Source: Marivirga aurantiaca
GTDB lineage: Bacteria > Bacteroidota > Bacteroidia > Cytophagales > Cyclobacteriaceae
DNA: 64,000 nucleotides
NCBI RefSeq assembly: GCF_016679925.1
Contig: NZ_JAEQBW010000008.1
Location: forward strand, 124,001 to 188,000
Direction of reading: 5' to 3'
Shown piece by piece: positions 1-9,776 of this stretch. The stretch's first letter is position 1; every line of letters begins with the position of its first letter. The position numbers and the translations under genes are program-made. Below the pieces are notes generated by a model. That model did not search any database, was not told where the DNA came from, and worked only from the letters and a program-made list of their open reading frames with translations.

Positions 1-3000
1 TATCAATAGCTGTTTCAGCTACTGATGAGGAGGGAAATCCTATTACATTAACCGGTATTAAATTACCGGACTTCGCACAATTGATTGACAATGGTGATGG
101 TACAGGGGAAATACTTCTGGAGCCTTTATCCAATAATGTGGGTTTCTATGGAACCAATACTATTGAAGCCAAAGACAACTTTGGCTCCGGAAACACAGCA
201 CAATTCAATTTGCATATAACAGATCCGGTTTATGAAAACAATGTTTTTATCAATTTAGGAGCGGCTACCATTACATCCACTCCCTGGACTAACATCAACT
301 CCAATCCGGCCAATCCCGGAACCTTTACCAACTTTAATGATGCACAGGGAAACCCTACTAACATTGGGCTGTCTGTTGATTCGGGATGGACCGCCCAGGC
401 AAATGATGGCTTATCGAGTGGGGACAACAGTTTGGTTTTGGAAGATTTTGTGTTGCAAAGCTATTGGTATTCACAAAACCCAAATGCTTTTTTAACCTTA
501 ACAGGTTTAGAGGCTGGAAAATATTATAATATAGATCTTTTGGCATCCATTAATCAGTGGCTTGATTCCGAAGCTACTTATACAGTTGAAGGTGTTTCAG
601 AAATATTTAGTGCCACTTTTAATGAAGATAATTTATTGACCTTTAGCGGAGTTCAGGCAAATGCTTCAGGAGAAATCAGTATTTCTTTGAATGCCATGAC
701 CAATACTGTGTCCATGTATTTAAATGCGATCATTATAAAACCTATTGATGAGCAGCTTCTGGAGGGTCCTATTGCACCTACCAAATTTAATGCAAGTGGA
801 ATTTCCAATTCGGCTATCAGGCTCAGCTGGCAGGATAATGCCTATAGTGAAACCGGATTTGAAATATATACTACAGACGAAATAGGAAAAGCTTTCACAC
901 TTCTCACTACTGTAGGGCCTGATGTAGAAACTTATACCCATACCGGTCTTCAACCCAATCAGGCAGTTATTTATAAAGTGAGGGCAATAGGAAGTGAAGC
1001 CAATTCTGCTTATACACAGGAGGTGACAGCTATTACAATTGACAAAAGAATTCTGGTGAACATCAATGTGAATGATCCTACTTACTTACAAGCTCCGGCA
1101 CCCTGGAACAACACCAATACCTATCCTGCAACAGGGGAAGAATTTACAGGTTTAATAGATGAAAATAGTAATCCTGCGGACATCAGTATTGTGATAGAAG
1201 ACATTGGAGATGGATATCCCAACAATACTGGAAATGTAACAGGAGATAATTCCGGGATTTATCCTGATGAGGTATTACAGGGGTATTATTATTTCAACCC
1301 TAATGCACAGCCGGGCAAATTCCGCATTAATAACTTAGATCCTGACTGGGAATATGACCTGACATTTTTTGGTAGTGAAAATGGAGCTTTTACTACAACT
1401 GAAACCCCAGGTATTTCTGATTTCACTGTAGGGAACAATACAGAGACTTTATATACTTATAAAAATACAGACAAAACTGTTAGTATTAATAACATCGCTC
1501 CGGATGAGCAAAATTCCATTTTATTCGAGGTAGATGCTTCCAATGAGAACAATGCACAATTTGGCTTTTTCAATGCAATGGTAATTAGTGTGCATCGGCC
1601 AGTAGATGTTGCCCTGGATGTTATTGCTCCAACTACCCCGCAAAACCTCTTTGCACAGAATATCACTGACAGTAGTTTAACATTGCTATGGGAAGCATCA
1701 ACAGACAATATTGCCGTAAAGGAGTACGAGATCTTCCAAAATGGAGAAATAATTGACACTACTATTTCCACTTCATTGGATGTTACTGGTTTATCTCCTG
1801 ATTTTAATTATGTTTTTACTGTGCGTGCTGTAGATCGAAACAACAACAAGTCAACATTTTCTGATGATCTGCCAGTTAAAACCGCACCACCATCTGAAGA
1901 TATAATTCCCTATTATTCCCTCGCTTCCGGGGATTTAGTGGATATAACTTCATGGAACTCTTCGGTAGATGGTACAGGAAACAGTCCTTCAAATTTCGAT
2001 GCAGATTACCAATTATTTGTATTGAACAGAGATGCCACACTTTCCCAGGCATGGACAATTAGCGGTACCGGCTCTAAGCTTGTAGTTGATGACAATAATG
2101 AATTAAGCCTTGATGCTATTTACACGGGTGTTATCGATGCCGGTCAAAACGTTGTGGTAAATGTGAATGTAAGTGAGCCACCGGTTCTGGGTGATTTGGA
2201 TCCTACATCGCACATCATTTTTAATGCGGACAATAATATCATTCCTGCTGCCAGATATGGGGATCTCACCATGGAGAAACTAAACTCATCAAAGGAATTC
2301 CGTTTTGGAAATATTACTGTGGAGGGGGATTTAAATGTAGCTAATGGAGTTTCTATGAAAGGAAAGGATCCTAATGGTTCAGCTATAATAGCCAAAGGAA
2401 ATGTCTCCTTCTATGGTATAGGAACCAATGTGCCTGAAGCGGAAATGCTCTCAATGGTCTTTGCAGCTGAAGGGGAACAAACGATTTCTAACATGGGTGG
2501 AAATGTAAATTTATTTTCAATGCATGTGAAGCAAGGGGCACAATTATTATTTGATGAACAGTCTGTCGAACTTAACATTTCTGTGGGCAACAATACAGGA
2601 GGAGGGTTAAAAATAGATGATGGAGCTACCCTGGATATTGGTCAGCACAGTTTAGTAGTTAATGGTCGGGGCACTATCAATTCAGAAAATCAAACAGGAA
2701 AAATTATTAGCAGCAAGGGGAAAATTGAAATTAATTCTACTTCTCATCTGGATTCTTACCTTTATTTTGAGAAAGGAAAGGATACACTTTCACGTCTCCA
2801 TGCCAATTTGGCTAATTCCGGAAATATTTTGGTATTAGACACTGTTTATATATCCGAATTGTTGGAGATTACAGATGGTACTGTTACCTCTGATAACACC
2901 ATTGTATTGGCTTCAACAATTGATGGTACTGCATTTATTCCTGAAATAAAGAACAGGGGCAAAATAGAAGGAGCTATTATCGCACAAAGGTATATGGCAC

Positions 3001-5075
3001 CACCTACCAATAGGATATACCGGTATATGGGTAGCATGATTAGCAATGCCACAGTGGCTGACTGGCAAGAAGAAATTGAAATAACAGGTAATTTTTCCGG
3101 AGCATCTACCGGGCCTGGCCTTGGAAGCGACCCTTCTGTTTTCTATTATGATGAACCAAGCCCTGCCAAGTGGATTGCTTATCCCACTACAAACAATCAG
3201 GAAATAATGGAGGTTGGTAGAGGCTATGCAGTATACGTTAGGGACTTGAATAGTCCGATTACGCTTCAATTGACAGGAGAACCCATTCAGGGTGATTTTG
3301 CTTTCAACCTCACTGATGGAACGGGGGATCCGGAAGCCAACGATGGTGAGGGGGATGGATGGAATTTATTGGCCAATCCTTATCAGTCGCCCATTCAATG
3401 GGGAGAAGAGGGATGGCAGAGATCGAATGTAGGAAATACTGTTTCCATCTGGGATGCTGATTATCCGGGAGGAGGCAAATTCCTCTATTATGATGGAGTG
3501 GTTAACGATCCTGAGTTTGCCGGAGAAATTGCCAGTGGACAGGGTTTTTGGGTGCAGGCAAACAGCAGTAGTCCGGCATTGACTATTTCGGAATCAGCCA
3601 AAATTAATCAACTGAGCACCGAATTTTACAGGTTGCGGGAGCAAAATCCTGTGATGATGGTAGTAAAGCTTTCGAGGAATGGTTGGGAGGATAAAGCTTT
3701 TATCCGCTATAGTGAGAATGGATCAAAAACATACGATCCTGCTATACATGGAAGAAAACGACCTAACGAAGTTTTTAATTTATCCTCGGCAACTGAGGAT
3801 GGTATTAGTTTGGCTATTAATCATTTGCCTCAGGAATTCTGTAAGGATAGCATTGCTTTAATAACTGAGGATTTAACAGAGGGGACCTATTCCTTGAGTT
3901 TTGATCAGTTAGAATCTTTCCGGGAGGGAGAAACATTTACTTTATTAGATGATTATTTAAATACCGCCACCGAGATTTTTCCTGAGACGACCTATACTTT
4001 TGAAGTAACAGGAGGGTCAGGAACCTTTGCTTCCAATCGTTTTTCCTTAATCATTGAAAAGCCTGAAATAGATAAATCCTTAATTGTTATCAATTCTGCT
4101 TCAGTATTATGTGAAACCGAGGATTTTCCATCAGTTTCAATTCAAGGTACTCAAACCGGAGCCGGTTACAAAGTGTTGGTCAATGGTACGGATCATGGAA
4201 TTGAGGGAGTGGGAAATGGTGGTGATTTAACACTTCAGCTGAACGAAGGTAGTCTGGAGTATGGCCAGAATACTATCAGCCTTCAAGCTGCCTTTGGAAA
4301 TTGTACCCCTGTCAATTTGAATGACTCACTCAGTATAGATTTTATCAAACTTCCTGAAGCGGAAGCTGTGGAACCATTGAGTGTATGTAATGGGGCTAGT
4401 GCAGTAATTACTGTTAATTCTACCGGGGAAGATCATTCTTTCAGGTGGTACGAAGAAGAGTCTGGAGGAGAGCCTTTTTACGAATCAGAGGAGCCAATAT
4501 TTGAAACAGCTGTTTTGGAAGATTCTACCACTTATTATTACACCATAGTGAATGCCAATGGATGTGAGAGTGCTGAAAGAGTACCGGTGGTTATTGCTGT
4601 TGAGAATATGGACCAACCTGAAATTACTCAAGAGGGTGACGTGCTCGTGTCCAGTTACGCAACGGGCAATCAATGGTACAAAGATGATGAAATAATAGAA
4701 GGAGCGACAGATGATACACTTTCTTTACACGAAATGGGAGGATATAGTGTGAAGGTTGCCCAAGGCCCATGTGAGGAATTTTCTGATGTTTTCCAGTATA
4801 CTGTCAATGCAACAGGCCCTGAACAGGAGGAGTTGGATGTGATCTTAGTTCCTAACCCGGCTTCTAACATTGTCAACCTTAAGTTTAACAAGGCACTTAC
4901 GGAAAAAGTGGAATTTAACATTATCGACCTAACGGGAAGACCCGTATATAAAGGGTATATAGAAATGGGAACATCGGACAGATCTATTGAAATTGGTCAA
5001 CTTTCGTCCGGGACTTACATGATTCAACTTATTTATAAGGAACAAGCCTTAATGAATCGATTGGTAGTGAAATAA
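1..5075 (+). CDS. giant secreted protein with type A T9SS sorting domain (5' end outside window)
   Basis: The reading frame is open from base 3, so the protein begins upstream; 1690 residues are visible. In order there are two malectin-like beta-sandwich segments (about bases 240-745 and 1049-1600, each opening with a hydrophobic strand and a PW motif), each followed by a fibronectin type III domain (about 774-1040 and 1624-1885). A parallel-strand-rich stretch follows, then a module with the WNLLANPYQSPIQW and QGFWVQA signatures common in secreted Bacteroidota proteins, and an Ig-like module with paired cysteines. The end (4837-5075, VPNPASNIVNLKF to the last Lys) is a type A sorting domain, so export by the type IX system and surface attachment or release are expected. 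The ligand is unknown; the malectin-like and FnIII modules suggest carbohydrate binding. No catalytic domain is evident in the visible part. Confidence 0.85.
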   Translation, partial: SIAVSATDEEGNPITLTGIKLPDFAQLIDNGDGTGEILLEPLSNNVGFYGTNTIEAKDNFGSGNTAQFNLHITDPVYENNVFINLGAATITSTPWTNINSNPANPGTFTNFNDAQGNPTNIGLSVDSGWTAQANDGLSSGDNSLVLEDFVLQSYWYSQNPNAFLTLTGLEAGKYYNIDLLASINQWLDSEATYTVEGVSEIFSATFNEDNLLTFSGVQANASGEISISLNAMTNTVSMYLNAIIIKPIDEQLLEGPIAPTKFNASGISNSAIRLSWQDNAYSETGFEIYTTDEIGKAFTLLTTVGPDVETYTHTGLQPNQAVIYKVRAIGSEANSAYTQEVTAITIDKRILVNINVNDPTYLQAPAPWNNTNTYPATGEEFTGLIDENSNPADISIVIEDIGDGYPNNTGNVTGDNSGIYPDEVLQGYYYFNPNAQPGKFRINNLDPDWEYDLTFFGSENGAFTTTETPGISDFTVGNNTETLYTYKNTDKTVSINNIAPDEQNSILFEVDASNENNAQFGFFNAMVISVHRPVDVALDVIAPTTPQNLFAQNITDSSLTLLWEASTDNIAVKEYEIFQNGEIIDTTISTSLDVTGLSPDFNYVFTVRAVDRNNNKSTFSDDLPVKTAPPSEDIIPYYSLASGDLVDITSWNSSVDGTGNSPSNFDADYQLFVLNRDATLSQAWTISGTGSKLVVDDNNELSLDAIYTGVIDAGQNVVVNVNVSEPPVLGDLDPTSHIIFNADNNIIPAARYGDLTMEKLNSSKEFRFGNITVEGDLNVANGVSMKGKDPNGSAIIAKGNVSFYGIGTNVPEAEMLSMVFAAEGEQTISNMGGNVNLFSMHVKQGAQLLFDEQSVELNISVGNNTGGGLKIDDGATLDIGQHSLVVNGRGTINSENQTGKIISSKGKIEINSTSHLDSYLYFEKGKDTLSRLHANLANSGNILVLDTVYISELLEITDGTVTSDNTIVLASTIDGTAFIPEIKNRGKIEGAIIAQRYMAPPTNRIYRYMGSMISNATVADWQEEIEITGNFSGASTGPGLGSDPSVFYYDEPSPAKWIAYPTTNNQEIMEVGRGYAVYVRDLNSPITLQLTGEPIQGDFAFNLTDGTGDPEANDGEGDGWNLLANPYQSPIQWGEEGWQRSNVGNTVSIWDADYPGGGKFLYYDGVVNDPEFAGEIASGQGFWVQANSSSPALTISESAKINQLSTEFYRLREQNPVMMVVKLSRNGWEDKAFIRYSENGSKTYDPAIHGRKRPNEVFNLSSATEDGISLAINHLPQEFCKDSIALITEDLTEGTYSLSFDQLESFREGETFTLLDDYLNTATEIFPETTYTFEVTGGSGTFASNRFSLIIEKPEIDKSLIVINSASVLCETEDFPSVSIQGTQTGAGYKVLVNGTDHGIEGVGNGGDLTLQLNEGSLEYGQNTISLQAAFGNCTPVNLNDSLSIDFIKLPEAEAVEPLSVCNGASAVITVNSTGEDHSFRWYEEESGGEPFYESEEPIFETAVLEDSTTYYYTIVNANGCESAERVPVVIAVENMDQPEITQEGDVLVSSYATGNQWYKDDEIIEGATDDTLSLHEMGGYSVKVAQGPCEEFSDVFQYTVNATGPEQEELDVILVPNPASNIVNLKFNKALTEKVEFNIIDLTGRPVYKGYIEMGTSDRSIEIGQLSSGTYMIQLIYKEQALMNRLVVK

Positions 5076-5152
5076 TTAAATTTCCGACTTAAAACTATTT
5101 TTAACACAGGGGGATTTCAGAGCTTTGCTCCTGTATATTATTTAACTTTTTT

Positions 5153-6043
5153 ATGTCAAAAGCAACCTTATTTCTCAGTAAATTTATACCACATTCACTG
5201 GAAAGAAGAATCAGAACCTTTCGGGATATTTATTTCAGAAACTATAAAATAGAGCCGTTGCCTCAGGAAATATATAGCAGTGAACTGCACCAACACTCTA
5301 TTTCCTTTTGTACCAATTGTATGAACAGGCTGTACCATTTACGACATACAATGGAAGAAAACATCAATGCGAATAGTGATTATGGCGCTGTGGAGTTTGT
5401 CCTGGTCAATTATAATTCCCGGGATGGGATGCACGAATGGGCACGGAAGCACCTAAGCAAGTATATTGATCAGGGTATACTTAATTATTATCACACTAAA
5501 GACCCTCAATATTTCCACATGTCAAAGGCCAAAAACCTGGCTCATAAATTAGCCGGGAATGAGATTGTATGTAACCTGGATGGAGATAATTATACCGGAA
5601 AAGATTTTGCTTTTTACATCAATTACTTATTTAATGAATATGGTTTGGATAATATATTTCATTTTAAAAAAGCTCCTTATTGGGGAACGGAGGGTAGAAT
5701 AGTATTAAGCCGGAAGAATTTTGTAAGGCTTGGCGGCTATGATGAGTCCTTTCATCCGGCAGGTCATCAGGACCATGATCTGATATTCAGGGGCCAAAAA
5801 TTAGGACTGGACTATAAAGTAATTGAGGTTGAGAATTTCTTAAGGTATTTAAGTAATAGCACCAAAGAAAAGTCAACCGGGCTTGCCAAAGGGAAAGTGA
5901 ATTATTACGAATTGAGGGATCAAAATATAGAGAAATCCAATAAGAATCTATCTGATGGAAAGTTGGTGGCTAATATGGATAAAGGCTGGGGTAAATCAGT
6001 GGTGTATAAAAACTTTAGCCCCAAACCCATTATATTGGATTAA
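5153..6043 (+). CDS. GT2-like glycosyltransferase, paralogue A
   Basis: A 296-residue protein with a GT-A-like nucleotide-sugar transferase fold. Residues 49-60 hold the first strand (SISFCTNCMNRL), NLDGDN at 141-146 is the metal-binding DxD equivalent, GTEGR at 178-182 and GHQDHDL at 204-210 resemble the acceptor-side acidic motif of the GT2/GT7C families. There is no signal peptide or membrane helix, so it is a cytosolic transferase using a nucleotide sugar, probably in exopolysaccharide synthesis. It is about 60% identical, without gaps over the first 220 residues, to the protein encoded on the opposite strand at 12609-13493; the two bracket the polyprenyl-phospho-pentose block. Sugar and linkage cannot be told. 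It converges with the ATP-grasp gene 8 bp away. Confidence 0.8.
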   Translation: MSKATLFLSKFIPHSLERRIRTFRDIYFRNYKIEPLPQEIYSSELHQHSISFCTNCMNRLYHLRHTMEENINANSDYGAVEFVLVNYNSRDGMHEWARKHLSKYIDQGILNYYHTKDPQYFHMSKAKNLAHKLAGNEIVCNLDGDNYTGKDFAFYINYLFNEYGLDNIFHFKKAPYWGTEGRIVLSRKNFVRLGGYDESFHPAGHQDHDLIFRGQKLGLDYKVIEVENFLRYLSNSTKEKSTGLAKGKVNYYELRDQNIEKSNKNLSDGKLVANMDKGWGKSVVYKNFSPKPIILD

Positions 6044-6051
6044 TTCTTTGA

Positions 6052-6972
6052 CTACTGCTCAATAGGTAAAGTTAATTTCTCACCTAACATCCTGTCACGT
6101 TCAAACGGATAAAACCTCCTGAAACCTGAGCCCGGATGAAAAGTAAGTTCTCCAAAATAAACATTGCCATTTACCTCATACAGATCCACCCGCACATAAC
6201 AAAAATGTTTGGCCAGCTTCTGTGCTATTGACTTCATTAATTCTAAATTTTTAGGTGGGGCAATAGGGGTGCCTTTCTCTCGGTGTGTGATGAAATCCTG
6301 TACGTTCCAGTTTTTATCGTAGAGTAATTTTTTATGGGAGAAATGGCGGTTCTCATGTACTTCGAAAATTTCCACTTCGCCATGAAAGCAATGTATTTTA
6401 AAATCAAAAGGAATAAGGCCATTTTCATCTTGGAGTAATTGTTCCACTATAATTGCAGGAGGGATGTTTTTATACTGCCATTCTCTTAAACAGTAATAAA
6501 AATTTTCATTGAGCCATTTTCTCGCTTTCTTTCTTATCCCGGACCAGTCAGCAATGTTTTTGTCTTTGACAATATGATTTCTTCCGCTACTATGAGTGGC
6601 CTTAATGATGAACGATTTCTCCTGGAAATTTTCAGGCCTTAAATCTGAAGGATTGTTAGTATATAAAATAAGAGGAATAAGATGTTGTGCTCCAATTTCT
6701 TTAGCTATAAAATCCCTGACTGCATATTTGTCAGCACAAGTAGTATGTAAGGGGGTTCTGTCATGGATTTTTAGCCATTGAATTTTCTGATTGTAGGTTT
6801 CAGGCTTTTCCAAATCCAGCTTATACCCCAGCTCATATTTAAACCTGGATTTCAAGAATACTTCATCACTCAGGATTTTGTATCTATAGAAATCATAAAC
6901 AGATTTTGGGAGTTGGAGCAATGCACCCCCAATCTTCGAGTTATTGTAAAATTTTTTTAGTACCTCACGCAT
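6052..6972 (-). CDS. TupA-like ATP-grasp enzyme
   Basis: A 306-residue protein that matches the TupA-like ATP-grasp family, named for an enzyme of teichuronopeptide synthesis. Visible landmarks are YNQKIQWLK near residue 60, the conserved CADKYAVRDFI, the nucleotide-binding IIKATHSSGRNHIV, IIVEQLL, PFDFKIHCFHG, and the C-terminal metal-ligand segment VRVDLYEVNGNVYFGELTFH. Members probably ligate an amino acid or peptide to a sugar carboxylate or modify a glycan by an ATP-dependent amide bond; the substrate here is unknown. It lies 85 bp downstream of the HAD phosphatase gene on the same strand and may be the last gene of that operon. The cytosolic location is inferred from the lack of a signal peptide. 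Confidence 0.8.
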   Translation of the reverse strand: MREVLKKFYNNSKIGGALLQLPKSVYDFYRYKILSDEVFLKSRFKYELGYKLDLEKPETYNQKIQWLKIHDRTPLHTTCADKYAVRDFIAKEIGAQHLIPLILYTNNPSDLRPENFQEKSFIIKATHSSGRNHIVKDKNIADWSGIRKKARKWLNENFYYCLREWQYKNIPPAIIVEQLLQDENGLIPFDFKIHCFHGEVEIFEVHENRHFSHKKLLYDKNWNVQDFITHREKGTPIAPPKNLELMKSIAQKLAKHFCYVRVDLYEVNGNVYFGELTFHPGSGFRRFYPFERDRMLGEKLTLPIEQ

Positions 6973-7057
6973 GTGTAGTTAAACGGAAAATACTAATGTA
7001 TAGATTGTGTTTTTAGGATAGAAATTCAGAATTTCAAGCAATTATTCTAGGCCGTTT

Positions 7058-7654
7058 TTATTTCTTAAACTTTCGATAGACCGGGTGAGATGATATTTCC
7101 AACATTTCCTTGTCTCCCTTCGAGTCTCCATACGCATAAATGGATTCATAATCTTCAACCTTTAGCAATTCCAGGATCCTTTTCACCTTTTCAGCACCGT
7201 TACAATTTTTGCCCGCTATCCTGCCGGTAAGTTTCCCAGCTTTTTTTTCCAGCTTTGTCGCCAGCGTTTCTAAACCATTGGCATCGCACCATGGACGGAG
7301 CCAGTCTTCTGCTGATGCGGATATCACAATTACCCGGTCTCCTTCTTTCTGATGTTTCTTTATTTGTGCCAGAGCATCCATGCGAACCAATTGTGGAAGT
7401 ACATGAAAAGAAAAATCAATGGCTTGCTCTTTAAATATTTTCACTGGTTCACCTTTGAAGAAATAGGTCAATATTTTTTCTTTCACCAAAGCATTGGCTA
7501 CTATTCCCATTTTCATTGCCACAAGCAAATGAGAATGGGAAAGAAAGCCTAGGATGGTTTTCTTCTTTCCAAAATAGAATTTAAGAAATTCAATCAGCGA
7601 ATCTTTTTTGGTGATAGTGCCATCAAAATCAAATAGTGCCAGGTTTTTTTTCAA
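7058..7654 (-). CDS. HAD-IB family phosphatase
   Basis: A 198-residue HAD phosphatase of the phosphoserine-phosphatase-like IB group. Motif I is DFDGT at residues 9-13 (nucleophile Asp9, acid/base Asp11), motif II is the Ser in VISASAEDW, and motif III/IV is GDSKGD near residue 177. It overlaps the SDR gene upstream by 4 bp, a sign of translational coupling. In mycobacteria the route to decaprenyl-phospho-arabinose needs removal of the 5-phosphate after the phosphoribosyltransferase step; being locked into this operon makes this enzyme the natural candidate for that step here. That assignment is inference from position; a general phosphomonoesterase role is possible. Confidence 0.8.
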   Translation of the reverse strand: MKKNLALFDFDGTITKKDSLIEFLKFYFGKKKTILGFLSHSHLLVAMKMGIVANALVKEKILTYFFKGEPVKIFKEQAIDFSFHVLPQLVRMDALAQIKKHQKEGDRVIVISASAEDWLRPWCDANGLETLATKLEKKAGKLTGRIAGKNCNGAEKVKRILELLKVEDYESIYAYGDSKGDKEMLEISSHPVYRKFKK

Positions 7655-8406
7655 AGCTTTAGTTTTTTGAAAATTGCTTCAGGAATGTTCTTGATTATCA
7701 ACATAATAAATCTCCAGACAAATAATATATAAATAGTATTCCTTTTTTTATCAATACCCTTTACGATTCCTTTTGCTATTTGGTGAGGATTTGCCGTTAT
7801 GGCTTTGGGTAAGTCCAACCCATAAGTCATTTTGGTTGCTGCAAAGCCTGGTTTCACGGTCATCACATGTACTCCGCTTTTATAAAGCCTGTTTCTGAGT
7901 CCTCCCAGGTAAGTTGTTAATGCAGCTTTGGCACTTCCATATATATAATTGCTTTGCCTGCCGCGGTCACCGGCTACTGAAGAAACGCCCACAATAGTAC
8001 CTTGTTTCCTTTTCTCCATATCCTCAGCTACTATGTTGAGTATGGATACCATTCCGGAATAATTGCTATCAATTATTTTATGGGATTCAGCCCAATCCTG
8101 TTGTGCCAGGTTTTGATCACCAAGATAACCGAAGAAGCTGATTACCCAATCCGGCCGATGGGATAGTCCTTTATAAAAATCCTGATGTGAGGCAAAATCC
8201 GTTGCGTCAAATTCAATCAGTTCCGGTTTAATCTCACGCCTGATGGTTAAATCCGCGGCAAAGGCTTCCAGTCTTTTAATATTCCTTGAAGCTAAAAAAA
8301 GTTGGTATCCTTTCCTGGCCAACAATTCTGCCAACGCCTTTGCCATATCAGAGGTAGCGCCTAATATCAATACATTTATTTGTTTGTGAATAATAGCTTC
8401 GGTCAT
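7651..8406 (-). CDS. SDR reductase, DprE2-like (2-keto polyprenylphospho-pentose reductase)
   Basis: A 251-residue short-chain dehydrogenase. The dinucleotide-binding loop is GATSDMAKAL starting at Gly16, the NNAG-equivalent is around residue 93, the catalytic set is Ser143 (VSSVAGDRG), Tyr156 and Lys160 (YGSAK), and PGFAATKM follows the active site. The C-terminus has a hydrophobic tail (YILFVWRFIMLIIKNI), which fits an enzyme acting on a membrane lipid. Known DprE2 works with DprE1 to epimerise the ribose 2-OH of polyprenyl-phospho-ribose, reducing the keto intermediate with NAD(P)H. The DprE1-like gene is 29 bp upstream and the HAD gene overlaps its end, so the pathway role is well supported by context. 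Confidence 0.82.
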   Translation of the reverse strand: MTEAIIHKQINVLILGATSDMAKALAELLARKGYQLFLASRNIKRLEAFAADLTIRREIKPELIEFDATDFASHQDFYKGLSHRPDWVISFFGYLGDQNLAQQDWAESHKIIDSNYSGMVSILNIVAEDMEKRKQGTIVGVSSVAGDRGRQSNYIYGSAKAALTTYLGGLRNRLYKSGVHVMTVKPGFAATKMTYGLDLPKAITANPHQIAKGIVKGIDKKRNTIYILFVWRFIMLIIKNIPEAIFKKLKL

Positions 8407-8435
8407 TTCATTTTAAGATCATTTCTGTTCAAGAC

Positions 8436-9776
8436 TTAGTCCAACAATCCCAGGCGTTTTGAAAGATAAGATTCAAATTGGGTTCCAGGATTGTATTTCT
8501 TAATTATACGCTGGAATTCCTCAGCATTTTGGTATGTCTTCAAATAAGTTTCTCTGTTCATTCTTGCATCTTTGGATAAATAAATTCTTCCACCATGGTC
8601 TATCACAATAACATCCAGCTCATTTAGAAATTCGAAAATTCCTTTTCGAATGGGAAAATCCAGTGCCAATGTTAAGCCTTCCATCGGAAATGAAATCAGA
8701 CTTTTCTGCTTACCAAATAGTTTTAGTACAGCCAGGAATGAACCCCAGCCTTTTTCACTTATCTTGTTTAAAATTTTCTTTAATCCTTCAGAACCATCAG
8801 ATATGGGTAAAACAAACTGGTATTGGATAAACCCGCTTTTCCCATACATTTTGTTCCAATGTAAAATACTATCTAAAGGAAAGAAGAAGGAGTCATAATC
8901 AATAATGGCATTTTGTTTAGTCCGATGCATGCCATAATACATGGAATTAAATAATTTTACTGATGACTGGTTAAGTACAAATGCAGGTAGGTTAAAGGGG
9001 ACTGACAGCGATTTTCTACTATGTATTTGTAAAGGTCGTTTTTGCTGGGAGACTGTTAATTCTTCAATTTTTGTATGTTCACCTGCAAACATTACGCTTC
9101 TGCCTTGTTTGTGGCCTTGTTGGAGACAGTCTATCCAGGCCATGGTATAAGTGAAGTTTTTGTATTCCTCAAATAGTTCAATTACCTCATCAAGGTTTTT
9201 GGTCCGGATTTGTTTTTGTGATATATAGGCAGTTTTTATTTTTTTCAAACGGAACTTTACAGACAAAATGAGTCCGCTTAGCCCCATTCCACCCACAGTG
9301 GCAAAAAACAAATCAGTATTTTGGTGCTTGCTTACAGTAAAAATTTCCTGATCAGCAGTCATCAGTTTCAACTCCAGAATATGTTCAGAAAAGGAACCTT
9401 CCTTATGATGGTTTTTTCCGTGTACATCGGAAGCCACTGCACCTCCCAGCGTTATAAATTTTGTGCCCGGGGTAACAGGCAGAAACCAACCTCCTGGAAT
9501 CAGAAAATCTATTAAATCCTTAAATAAAATACCTGATTCACATTCAATGATTCCATTTTCCTTATCAAAGAAAAGTATATGATGGTATTTTAGAGTGCTG
9601 ATCACATTTTCCGATAAAGAAGCATCACCATAGCACCTGCCGTTCCCTCTGGCTATCATGGATTTAGCAGGTTCTAAAAGGAAGGGAAGTTCCTCAGAAT
9701 AGTCAAAGCTAAATTCATTTGCAGGAACAACGGGGTAATTATTCCAATTGGCTATATTTTTCTTTGCAGGGATCAT
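8436..9776 (-). CDS. FAD-dependent oxidase, DprE1-like (polyprenylphospho-ribose 2'-oxidase)
   Basis: A 446-residue VAO-type flavoenzyme. The N-terminal FAD domain shows ARGNGRCYGDAS and TLGGAVASDVHGKNHH, the latter nearly identical in pattern to mycobacterial DprE1. The C-terminal part shows FLAVLKLFG, ALDFPI, GGRIYLSKDAR and a final SKRLGLL, again colinear with DprE1. The catalytic lysine (Lys418 in M. tuberculosis) aligns with Lys402. The cysteine attacked by benzothiazinone drugs (Cys387) aligns with Ala371. It oxidises the 2-OH of polyprenyl-phospho-ribose as the first half of the epimerisation to arabinose. Its start codon overlaps the stop of the UbiA gene by one base. The physiological electron acceptor is not evident. 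Confidence 0.85.
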   Translation of the reverse strand: MIPAKKNIANWNNYPVVPANEFSFDYSEELPFLLEPAKSMIARGNGRCYGDASLSENVISTLKYHHILFFDKENGIIECESGILFKDLIDFLIPGGWFLPVTPGTKFITLGGAVASDVHGKNHHKEGSFSEHILELKLMTADQEIFTVSKHQNTDLFFATVGGMGLSGLILSVKFRLKKIKTAYISQKQIRTKNLDEVIELFEEYKNFTYTMAWIDCLQQGHKQGRSVMFAGEHTKIEELTVSQQKRPLQIHSRKSLSVPFNLPAFVLNQSSVKLFNSMYYGMHRTKQNAIIDYDSFFFPLDSILHWNKMYGKSGFIQYQFVLPISDGSEGLKKILNKISEKGWGSFLAVLKLFGKQKSLISFPMEGLTLALDFPIRKGIFEFLNELDVIVIDHGGRIYLSKDARMNRETYLKTYQNAEEFQRIIKKYNPGTQFESYLSKRLGLLD

